A model generated the notes under the pieces. It worked only from the letters and a program-made list of their open reading frames with translations. It was not told the DNA's origin and searched no databases. Source: Suillus spraguei (Eukaryota; Basidiomycota; Agaricomycetes; Boletales; Suillaceae). From it: a stretch of 64,000 nucleotides of DNA. The translations under genes and the position numbers were made by a program. The DNA lies in the NCBI GenBank assembly GCA_016800925.1, contig JABCPU010000309.1, positions 16,666 through 80,665 of the forward strand, in the 5' to 3' direction. Below, piece after piece: positions 10,483-21,200 of the stretch (position 1 is the first letter of the stretch; the number at the start of each line of letters is the position of its first letter).

Positions 10483-11951
10483 TTACACATCTTGATTCGC
10501 ATAGTAGACGGGGTCATCACTAAACTCGTAGTCTTCATCAGCAAATGATCCGCCCATCATATACTTCGCTTCTTCTAGACCAGCGCGACGCTTAGAGTCT
10601 CTCCTTTTCTCTGCACGACTGCGTTCATCGTCAAGCTGCTTTTCCCAAGCACGGAGTGCGTCGTAAAATCCTTCATCTTTCCAAGTTAACTTGAAGGGTG
10701 GAGACCCAACTCGATCAGGACAATAGAGGGATAAATGGGTGGGCGACCAATATCTGCAAACCTTGCACTGATACTCCGCACAGTTCTTTTGGCGATGTCC
10801 TAGTAATCCACAGATCCTGCACTTCATGTTCTCGTCAGGGTTGGAAGAAACTTTGCGTAGAGGAGACGGGGAAACGATGGGCGTGGGACTGGTGGATCTA
10901 GCGCGCTTCTTTCCCTTCTTCTTTGTCATACGTTTTAAGGCAAGGGTGTTCTGTCGCTTAAGCTGCGCTTGTTGGGCGGTGGATAATGTGTATGCCGACG
11001 TGGGGAGATCTGGGGTGACTGTTCGTTCGGCAGTCGCAAGGAGTTCGGTGGATGAAGAGGGAGAAGTGATGCCGAAGTCTTTTACTAAGACCGGAGAAAC
11101 GGGATCCATAGGACCGAATGATGGTGGAATAGCCATAGGAGGATGAATATGAAGATCACGAAGTCGAGGGCCAAGGGTTACCAACTCAATGGCAGAAATC
11201 CCTAATGATTTAGCGGCCGCACACTGCTCCTCCGTGCATGGTTCATATAGCCATGCTGGGTGTTCATGGGTAAATGTAATAGGAGGTGGTGAAGTTGGTC
11301 GTTGAATCGGGGATGGGGTTCGCGGAGAGGCAAGATCACTTTGCGTTTGTTGTAGATCAGTAATAGCTTCTTCTACTAAGCTTCGGGCTGCTCTTGTTTC
11401 ATTGACGGACTGTTGGATGGTTTCGACGACTTGGTTTGTAAGTTGTCCGATCTCTTGGACAGCAGTGTATAAGCCAGTAAAGGCATCAAGACTAGTATAA
11501 GTGCGTGAAGGAGAGGGTGCTGGGATAGGAAGTGGCGCATCTTCCTGCGGAGAGGGAGGTCGAGCAACGCCTGCTCGACGTTCGGCAATGATATGAATAG
11601 CTTCTTCAACATCATTCTTAAAGGAATCGGGAAGAAGCAACATAGCGTAAGCACGAATGCGTTTTTGAAGATGAAGGAAGCGGTGACGGAGAGTAATTTC
11701 TGTTGTTTCTTTGGCAGTGGCTTCAATAAGGGCTGCGATGCGAATGATGTTGACGATAAGGAGTGCAGGGAAGGCGCCTCTTTCAGTAAGGATTCTTTCG
11801 ATCTCGAGGGCATGTCCCTCGCAGAGAATGGCGGCTTCATGTAGGAAGAGTTGTCGATTTCAGCGGTAAGGGTTCCGTATCGTTCGGTTTCAGAGTCGGA
11901 GTCATTGGTGGTAGCGACGACGGGTGTAATGTAGGCAGTGGGGAAAGACAT
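10483..11951 (-). pseudogene. Gypsy accessory ORF3, copy B (frameshifted)
   Basis: Homologous to 8552-10099. It begins at ATG 11951 (MSFPTAYITPVV), about 60 bp past the chromodomain stop at 12007-12009. The N-terminal part is readable in one frame and the remainder (11643-10483) in another, so at least one frameshift is present. It retains the CCHC knuckle CRICGLLGHRQKNC and the second cluster CKVCRYWSPTHLSLYC, and ends SDDPVYYANQDV. Its separate start codon shows it is a distinct ORF rather than a pol extension. Confidence 0.75.
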
Positions 11952-12006
11952 TTCGATGTTGGTAGTTGATCAAGTGCTAGTGCGGTTGATTGACTGAGGA
12001 AAGAGT

Positions 12007-15000
12007 TAGAGGGCGTGTTGCTTCTTATAAGCTTTCAAGATTCGAGCGGAGTTCTTCAAGTTCTTTTCTGGGAGCCATTCGTTATCTCCCGATGAGTATC
12101 CTTTCCAAGAAACGAGATAGCGTCGGCGAATGCCGGTTCCTTTGTGAGAAAGAATAGCTTCTATTTCATATTCTTCTTCTTCCTCGATGATGTCAGGTGG
12201 TGGTTCGGGGAAGTTCGGGCCGTGTACATCTGTTTCGCTATAGGACGATAAGACAGAAGCGTGGAATGTAGGATGAATTTTCCACTGTGGAGGGAGTTAA
12301 GCGTGAACGTGATGGGAGATAGGACATCGATGACCGGGAACGGTCCGTATCGCTTTGGGGCGAGTTTCCTTGATGGGAGTTTGAGTCTAAGATTAGCGGC
12401 AGATAACCACACCTTATCTCCGATCTTCCATGGGGTGTACTTATCTCCTCGGGATCGTTCGGCCATTGTCTGCATTGCAATATTATGACAGGCGATTGCT
12501 TCTTCTCTTATCTTCTGCAGAGATCGTACTCGATCTTCTGCTGCAGGGACAGATGAATCTGGGATAAGGTGAGGAATCGCGCGTGGTTCGTATCCCATCA
12601 TGAGATAGAAAGGTGATGCATTCCTTGCATCATGTTTTCGGTGATTATGGACGAATTCAGCGATTGGTAGGTGTTCTACCCAATTTTCAGGGTTGTTGCG
12701 GCAGTAGATACGCAGATATGTTTCGAGTTCTTGATTTAGTCTTTCGGTTTGTCCATCAGTCTGTGGGTGATAAGCCGTAGATGGAGCGATGACGTAGTCG
12801 AGGAGTCGGGCAAGTTCCTTAGAGAAGCGAGATAGGAACTGCGGACCTCGATCCGAGATAACTTTGTCATGGAGTCCGAATCTTCGGTAAACGTGTTTTA
12901 AAAATAGTTTGGCAACCCCTTCGAAGTGATAGTTTTCAAGCAAGGGATAATAATTACCCCCTTCGTAAGGCCATGGTCTACCACGACCATGATACTGTCA
13001 AAGCCTCCCGAGGCAGGGAGGTCAGTGATAAGGTCGACAGAGACCTGAGAGAACGGGCGAACAGCCGAGGAGGGAATAGGCATGAGCGGAGGCCTAACAG
13101 GATGTGTATCCGCTTTCATTTGCTGACAAAGGGCACAACCCTCAACGTATTGTCGAATATAAGAACCCATTGCAGGCCACCAAGCTTCCCGTTTTACTAG
13201 TTCTTCAGTTTTGAATCTACCGGGATGACCCGCGGTGGGATGATCATGATACCGTTTCAGGATGTCAGAGCGATGGATCGGCGGAATATAGGCGCGATTC
13301 TAAAATAGAGGAGTTCTCCTCAATCTTCCAATCGGAAGTGCCGATTTCATAGGAGGAAGGCACACTCCATCAAGGGCATCAGACGCTGTCTTGAAGACAG
13401 GGTCGTCGAGGGGGTCAGAGGATGACAGTACATCCTTTAGGTCAGTGTCGATAAGACGAACGAATAGAGCATCAGGGAGGAGGGTTTGATCTTCGTTATC
13501 GTCTTTCCAGAGTCATAATCAGGCCGGCGAGATAGTGCATCAGGTACTGCTAATTTAGTACCTGCAACGTGATGCAGTTCAATGTCGTAAATAGACAAAA
13601 TCAATTGCCAACGTGCTTGGCGACGGGTAAGCTTCTGTGCACTTCTAAAGTACAGAAGGTTCTTGTGGTCGGTGAATACCAAGACGGGTGTGGTTTCCTT
13701 CGAGATAATGACGCCATTCGTTCAATGCCCGGATTACGGCAAGGAGTTCCCGATCAAAGATCTGGTAATTGCGTTCTGCGGGGTTCAAAGACTGTGAGAG
13801 GTATGCGCAAGGGTGGTAAACACCATTCTCATCAGTCTGCAAGAGAACTCCGCCAGTTGCTACGAGCGAAGCGTCGGTAGCAATGGCAAATTGTCGGGAA
13901 GGATCAGGGTTACGAAGTACCGGTTGGAAGTGAAGCGTCGTTTCAATTCTTCGAAGGTGTCCATACATTCGGTTGACCATTCAAAGGCCTTATCTTTCTT
14001 TGTCAAATCGATAAGGGGTCTAGCGATGTCAGAATAGTGGGAAATGAACGTGCGGTAGAAGTTGCAAAAACCGAGGAATGACCGAACATCCTTTACAGAT
14101 TTCGGGTTGGCCATTCTGAGATTCCCTTGGTCTTGGCAGTGTCCATAGCAACTTGTCCGGGACGAATTATCATTCCGAGGTATTCCACTTCTTCTGCATC
14201 AAAGGTACATTTCTCCGGTTTCAAGAACAGATGTTCTTTTCGTATTTTCATCAACACTCGTCTGGTCCGTTCGCGGTGTTCTGCCATTGTTGTAGAGAAA
14301 ATCAGGATATCGTCCATATAATAACCATCCATCCTTCATTGATTTCTTGTTGAAAGGTGCGATTCATGTATGCTTGAAAAGTTGCTGGGGAATTGCAGAG
14401 GCCAAAGAACATGACGTTCGGTTCAAAGAGGCCAAATTCCGTGGTAAATGCAGCTTTCCACCGATCATCAGGATGGATGCGAATGTTGTTGTAACCGGAC
14501 CGAATATCCATTTTCGTAAAGAACTGTGCGTTGTGAAGGCGTGCGACAAGGGAAATAGGGAGCGGAAGCGGGTATGCGTTCTTAACTGTCCAGTCATTGA
14601 TGTAGCGATAATCTTGACAGGGACGCAGTTCTCCACTCTTTTTTCCTACAAAGAAGAACCACTAGCTTGAGGTGATTTCGATTCTGAATGAAGCCTTTCG
14701 CAACGTTTTCATCGATAAACGTTTTGACAGCAGCGCGTTCTTTTTCCGATAGCGGGTAGACCTTAGACGTTCGGGGAATGAAACCGGGTTTGGTGTCGAT
14801 CCGATGATCGATACCAGGGCGTTCGGGGGTAGTTTATTTAATCCGTCTTTGGCAAAGACGTCTGCGAAGTTATGCAAATAATCCGGGACCAATTCTTCGA
14901 AGGATTTCTTTTTCTTTTCCTTCTCGTCCGTAGCGAATTCCTGAGCTTTGTTACTGTATTTCGGAGTAGGAAGGGGAGCTGTGGAGTATGAAGAGGATTG

Positions 15001-16094
15001 CTCAGTCGAGAAGTTCCATCTCGTGTCAAGGGTGTATCCATAGATACTTCTTCTATAATCCTCATGCTAATCCCATCAGTGTCGTATTCCACAAGAAATT
15101 CTCCATCTCCTAGTTCATACGAGGAAATTTCGCGTACTTCTGGTGCATGCCAGACATCATTCATGGTATCGAATTGGTCATCATCCTCGGTTGGGATCAA
15201 CGAGGGCACGGGTTCTTCTTCATCAGGGATCACTTCTATTGAAGCTGAAAGAGTTTTCGGGGGAACGAAGAACTTGGATAGTTTCGGTACATTGGTGCTT
15301 CGTCCTGGGAGTTCTTCTTCCGGTTTCCTTTTTCCTTGCTTCTGTTCTTCTATTGGCCGTTGCTCAATAGGTTCTTGTCCGGTCCGATGCTCGGGTTCAG
15401 ATTCATTCTTGCGCTTCTCCGCGCGAGAGATCGGCGATACTGCTCGCGGCAGTTGTACGCGTGGAGTTGATTCTGTAGTATGTGGCATCCGTACTTCTAG
15501 TTCTGAGTTTTCAGGGATCTCGATAGGAGATGCGATGCTGGGTTTCGGGAGTCGAGAATGTTGCCATTTGGTATGGTGGTTGAAAAGTCGGGCAATCCAT
15601 TCTTTTTCGATCTTCGTCAATATCGATTTCGATCTCATCTGATTTCTCTGTCCGTGAAAGGCAAGTGTTTCAGCAGCCCAATCTATAATTGGGTTCATTG
15701 CTCGTAACCAAGGAATTCCAAGGAGGATTTGGTCTCTCCTTCCTAGTTTGGTGATATTGAACTTTCCGTACATGGTTCGATCGTCAATTTTGACCACTAG
15801 GAGGCAGTAATGCGTGATTGGTCCTCCTTTTATGAGGGTTCCATCTGCCGTTGTAACTCGGAATGGTTCCTTGAGTTTTCGTCGTGTGATCTGATGGAGT
15901 TTCACAAATTCTTCTGAGATAAATGTTCCTGCTGCTCCTGAATCGATAACAGCGGTGGTGTCGACGGATTTTAAGCGAGTACGCGAGTGGAGGGTGATAG
16001 GGACACGTAGTTCTTTTCTTTCACCTACAGCGCGTACAAGTCTTAGTATTACATTGGGAGAAACATACGTCGAGTCTTTGTTTCTCCAAGTCAA
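12007..16094 (-). pseudogene. Gypsy pol: protease, RT, RNase H, integrase, chromodomain
   Basis: Read on the minus strand in several frames. Protease: VIDSGAAGTFIS (about 15930). [18 protein letters not shown] and the catalytic YMDDILIF (about 14320). RNase [13 protein letters not shown], then [10 protein letters not shown] (13680). Integrase: zinc motif ending CALCQQMK (13120), core VDLITDLP, SDRGPQFLSRF and the TDGQTERLNQ region (12750). The last block, IEAILSHKGTGIRRRYLV then SWKGYSSGDNEWLPE (12160-12030), is a chromodomain, which places the element among chromoviruses. Frameshifts separate most domains, so no full polyprotein can be made. Confidence 0.9.
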
Positions 16095-16113
16095 AAATCC
16101 TCAACAATCCGTC

Positions 16114-16929
16114 TCACGGTTTCTTCATCTTCTTCTTCTCCTTTGACTTCGGTTTGTCGAAGTGGGGTCTTCTTCTTTCGGTCAGGACAATTATGGATGC
16201 GGTGTCCTGTCTTTCTGCATCCGAAGCATTGCCTTTTTTCATGCATTCGGATCTCTCCATATCGGAGATTCGATCTACGACCATTGCGTTGGAATCACGG
16301 TTCGGAATATACCGTGCATTCCCATAATTCTTCTTCTTCTGTTGTGGGACATGACGCGTCCTCATGGCGTTAAGCCGATGATGGGCGTTGTCAATAGCAA
16401 CGCATTGCAACACAACATCTCTGAATACTTCGGAGACATCTCCCGTATTGAAAAGCTTTGTGAGGATACCCCAATTAAGACCGTCTTGGAAGAACTGGAT
16501 CTTCGTCGCGTTGTCAGTAACCTGAGCCTTGGCTGCAAGTGCCTCAAAGTCGGCGACGTAGGTGTGGAGATCTCCAGTTCCTTGTTTGAGATCTCTGAGG
16601 CGTGTAAGCGCGGTCATTCTGGTATCCACTGGTTGGAATGCTTCGTTGAAGCTCTTCATAAAATCCACCATCGTCCCATAACCAACTTTTTGTCCCGAAG
16701 TGTCGGTAGATTGGGCGTGTTCAAGGAATTGTTCCTTCCATGATTTGGCATTCTTCTCGGTCATGAAAGATGTTATGTAGATGATCTTCTGCTTGTCGGT
16801 GGTGTAAAGCTTTTCATTGATGTCAAAGTGCAAATTGCACGACTGGATAAACTCGCGAGAGTTATCGCGATCTCCATCAAATCCAATCGGTTGACCGATC
16901 TTGTATTCGAATTCTTTGGTCGACGACAT
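16114..16929 (-). pseudogene. Gypsy gag with CCHC knuckle out of frame
   Basis: Starts at ATG 16929 (MSSTKEFEYKIGQPIGFDGD) and has the retrotransposon-gag core (LRDLKQGTGDLHTYVADFEA). The expected nucleocapsid knuckle CFGCRKTGHRIHNC is present at about 16176-16230 but in the neighbouring frame. A single-base slip in the A-run just before it explains the odd end of the open frame. Gag is therefore damaged near its C-terminus and no longer runs into protease. Confidence 0.85.
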
Positions 16930-17126
16930 GGTTGATGTTTCTTCTGATGAGTTATACTTTCTCGGTGCCTACACGCGCTGTCTTGCTGTCCGTTAGGGCT
17001 TTCTTCTGTCAGAGGGCTTCTCTTGACAATCTGCTCAGCGTACGCGTACGCTAGTCTGCTGATCGAAGCGATCAGGGTTCAGGGTCGAAGACTGGATAGT
17101 CGACGATCAAAAGGACTTTAATCTTT

Positions 17127-17591
17127 TGTTACGAACTGGGGTGCGTCACCAGCGACAGTGAAAAGACACAGACGGTCTGCTGGGAGTTCTTACAATGTCA
17201 AAAGAGAACAAGGTGAAAGTACAAGGAACGCGTTCCGAGTACGATCAAGGGTTCAGCCTCAAGATAAGTCAAGAGGTATCCGCGAGAATAGAGACTAAGG
17301 CTAAGGAGTGCTTAGACTTAGAGACGATTCAAGACGACTTAGGTTGGAGACCTAAGCGAAGGAGATTCCAGGTAAAACCCAGTAAGATTAAAGTAGGAAT
17401 CTACTACAAGTACACTGTGCTTAAATAGGCCAATATGTGCGCACAGACCAAGAGAAGTGTGAGAAGTAAGTGCGTATCCAAAGAAGGAAGGCAGCTATAG
17501 TACAGATGCGTTGAGCATATGAGTCAGAGTCACGTCATGTAATATATACGGTAAAGTAAGAAAATGAATAGGGGCACGTACGATTGTAACA
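17127..17591 (-). repeat. Gypsy 5' LTR of the full-length element
   Basis: 465 bp, TGTTACGAACTGGGG to CGATTGTAACA. It is joined on the right to repeat R1 at 17592, so this end lies inside an R1 copy. Confidence 0.88.
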
Positions 17592-18240
17592 GTTTTCATG
17601 CTTCAGGGTTTAGATTTTGGTGGTCGATGGTAGGTATATGCACTCATAGGGTGCATGTATCCTATGTGTTTGATTCTCTGGTGGCTACATCAGCTGTACG
17701 TCTTTATGATACATATCTAGGCCCACCCGTATATGTAATATATTTTACCTCGGCCCACCCGTCTATGTAAAATTCCCCCACGTCGGCCCACCCATCTATG
17801 CAATAAATATTTTACTGCACCCTCGGCCCACCCGTCTATGTAATACACCCCACGTCGGCCTACCCATATATGTAATATTCTCTCCCCTCGGCCCACCCAT
17901 ATATGTAATATTCTCTCACCTCGGCCCACCCGTATATGTAATATTCTCTTACCTCGGCCCACCCGTCTATGCAATAATATTTGCCTTGCATCTCTCTTCA
18001 GCCCAGCTGTCTATAATATCCTACTCTACATACTACCCAGATGGGCCCACCCATCTCTGTCGGGGATGATATCCCCCTGGCCCATCCGTCAACATCAGAA
18101 ATCATGTTTCCCTCGGCCCACCTGTCTCTCCCACAAATACAAGTCTCCTGGCCCACCCGTCTCCATCGGAAATAATTTTCCCCCCGGCCCATCCGTCAAC
18201 ATCGAGGATATACATAACCTCGGCCCATGGTCCGCTGGCC
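17592..18240. repeat. Repeat R1 and GGCCCACCC minisatellite (about 15 units)
   Basis: 17592-17720 is the unique part of R1, shared in inverted orientation with 1686-1890. From 17722 to about 18240 the sequence is a tandem array of 33-40 bp units, each starting (T)CGGCCCACCCGT(A/C)TATGTAAT and followed by a pyrimidine-rich stretch; later units read CATCGGAAAT instead. The array lies immediately before the KDZ transposase coding region and could be a subterminal region of that transposon, though no terminal repeat was found. Confidence 0.75.
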
Positions 18241-21200
18241 CGTCTTTGACGGGATATTATGTGGGTCGGGTGACCCGTATAGTACGGAGTTTGTCACTGA
18301 AGGGGCTCCAACATCAAGCTTCGTCCTCCTCTCGTGTCGTTGACGACCATGAGCTTTATCATAAGCACTCTTGCTTCTCTCGAACCGCTTCAGGCAGGAT
18401 CTCCACTGAAACCGAATTCTTCCATGTAGCTGAAGGTAGTCCTGCGCACACCTCACATGCACCTCAATTGGTCCCCGAGACGCTGACGGAGGAATTCAGC
18501 TATGATTTCGACTCATCTACACCTGATGGCGACTTCGTTGATCCTGCATATGAGAGCCACTTGGCCGAGTCTACTCTGGAGCCTAAGAAACCTGTAAGGC
18601 CAACTGGGGTACGATAATTTCCAATTTTATGATGTTCTTCTTTAATTGGAACTGGACAGGACCGTGCAATGGCCCACTGGGTTAAGGAGGAGCGAGAGAA
18701 ATATCTTATGGAGCTCATTAGACTCGAAGGCCGTGGTGATTATGCTACCCGTGAAGCTTGTCGCGGGGATCGTGAATGCACATTCAAGCCGGAGTATCGT
18801 TGCAAGGACTGTTTTGGCACCGAACTGTACTGCAAGGATTGCATGGTAGAAAGGCATCGTGATAATCTGCTGCACAGGATCGAGGCATGTAGTCTAGATT
18901 GTCTATCTTTAGGTGCGCTAACCGTTGTTTTAGCACTGGAATGGTTATTATTTCGAGGATACTACCCTCAAATATCTTGGACTCCGAATCCAGCTTGGCC
19001 ATCCAGTTGGTGAACGATGCTTCAATCAATCCAAGGCATTTGACGATGATTTCGTGATTTTGGACATCAATCATGTTCACGAGGTCGCGCTAGATTTTTG
19101 CGAGTGCTCGTGCGCACAAAGTCACACAACTCAAATTCTTCGAGCCCGCTTATATCCTGCAACATCTTCCGATCCAAAATCAGCTGCCACCTTCCAAGTT
19201 TTGCAACACTTCCAGATGTTGACTTTCGAGTCAAAAGCGTCCACATTCGAATATTGGCAGACGCTCGCTCGTCTCACAGATAACACGGGTATCAAGCCCT
19301 GCAAGGTAAGCATGTTGTGTGCCTGTGAAAGTTGGACTTACTAACGTTGAATTGATAGGATCGCTATGAAAGCTTATTGCATATGATCAAGCAATGGCGG
19401 AACATCACGCTTCTAAAACGCTTCGGCCGAGGTCATGATCCTGCTGGTATCGATGCGACTGAACCTGGAGGATGTGCGGTACTGTGTCACGCCTGCCCTC
19501 ATCCTCGCAAGAATTTACCAGATGACTGGAGAATGGCGCCCCCTGACAAGCAATGGCTGTACGCACAATATTTTGCCATCGACGCAAACTTTTGGTTGGT
19601 CCGGAAGAACGTGTCCTCTGATAGCGTTGACCCCGGTTTGAGTAAAGGGTGGTCGTATTTCGTCGAGGAGACCGGCTTTAAACTATTCCTGAAGGATATT
19701 GGAAAGGTCTCACAAGAGGTACGCGAGCATGTTCATTTTACATCGCTATCACTAATGACCAACTTAGAAAAGCACTTGCATCAATCACAACGCCGTGAAT
19801 CTCGCGGAAACAAAGAACTCACGAGGGCTGGCTGCGACAGGAGCAGGAACCGTGGACTGTTCTCATCACAACTTCAAGCAGCCATGCGGAGTGGGAGATC
19901 TTCAACGAGGAGAAAAGTATGTATTGAATTGTATCATCTTTATCGCATAACTTACAGTGGCTCAAAAAACTGTCCGCATGTTTTGACATTTTTCACTATC
20001 TATGATATTGTGTGAGAATGAACAAATTCCTCAAGGACATACTTATACCACATTGTAGTATGGCTTCAGGGCTTTTATTTGAGCCCTACACCGTGGGAAT
20101 CGGCGGAGATATGGTGGAGATATAAGGCTTATAAAATGATGACTCATGTGGACAGTTTTTTGAGTGTATATTAAACTATATAAATCATTATTTATGACAC
20201 CATAAAAATCATGCCACTATTATATAAATTATAAAGTGGTGTCATTATGTTATTTTATGACTATATCTAACTACATAAACCAGAATATCTCATGTATCAT
20301 AGTCATAATCACCATGAAAGCCATCTCCTCTGCTCAAAGAGATAATATCCTCTCTCTGTCTTATGCTGGCCTCTCTGCTCGCCAAATTTCCTCTAGAACT
20401 GGAGTATGCAAGTCCACTGTGGCCAAGTTCATCAAAGAAAGCCACCCAGACAAGGAAAACTCTTGTGGAGGACGTCCATCCAAGCTTACCTCTACTGACA
20501 AAAGGGCTATTATCCAACATATCACTACAGGAAAGGCTGATAATGCTGTCCAAGCCACCCATTATATCAATTCCACCATCACTACCCTGTCTCTTCACAA
20601 ACTGTGAGGAATGTTCTCAAGGCAGCTCATCTCAAGGCAGTAACAAAGAAGAAAAAGCCTCTTCTCTCCATCAAACATAGGCAGAGAAGACTAGCCTTTG
20701 CCTTAGCTCATCAACACTGGACTGTAGAGGACTGGAAGCGTGTTATATGGTCAGATGAGACCAAAATCAATAGGATTGGGTCAGATGGGAAGGTGTATGT
20801 ATGGAAAAAGAAGGGAGATGGCCTAACAGACAGAGAGGTTAATGGGACTGTCAAGTTTGGAGGAGGTTCTTTAATGGTATGGGGCTGTATGGGATGGAAT
20901 GGTGTGGGAATGCTTGCTGAGGTTGAGGGGAAGATGAATGCTGAGCAGTATGTGGACATTTTAAATGATTACTTGCTGCCTAGCTTGGCAGAATCAGGGA
21001 TTGATGAAGAAGATATCATTTTCCAACAGGATAATGATCCCAAGCACACATCCAGAAGAGCTAGGGAATGGTTTGAAGAACATAACATCAATGTTCTTGA
21101 CTGGCCAGCACAGTCTCCTGATGTCAATGTCATTGAACATCTCTGGGGAACACTCAAGAAAAAGCTTCAAGCCTATGAAAACCCCCCTAAAGGAGTATGG

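Larger units (their letters stand above)
9986..17591 (-). mobile_element. Full-length Ty3/Gypsy chromovirus, defective
   Basis: About 7.6 kb on the minus strand between LTRs 9986-10450 and 17127-17591. Order in the sense direction: 5' LTR, gag, protease, RT, RNase H, integrase, chromodomain, ORF3, polypurine tract, 3' LTR. Several frameshifts in gag and pol make it non-autonomous. The two LTRs differ by a few percent by eye (base changes and single-base indels), so the insertion is not very recent. The sequence after the 5' LTR (AAAGATTAAAGTCC) is not the usual TGG-type primer-binding site. Confidence 0.9.

Noticed and set aside
14998..15642. A 214-codon plus-strand open frame rich in Ser and Gly
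   Set aside because: Antisense to the protease region and linker of the Gypsy pol; the serine-rich content is the complement of the sense codons.
9986..17591. Clean nested insertion of the full Gypsy element into the mini-element
   Set aside because: The 5 bp flanks (GCGAC and GTTTT) do not match, and the missing part of the mini-element does not resume after 17591.
18196..18462. Minus-strand ORF across the minisatellite and KDZ 5' end
   Set aside because: Antisense to the first KDZ exon and built partly of minisatellite units.
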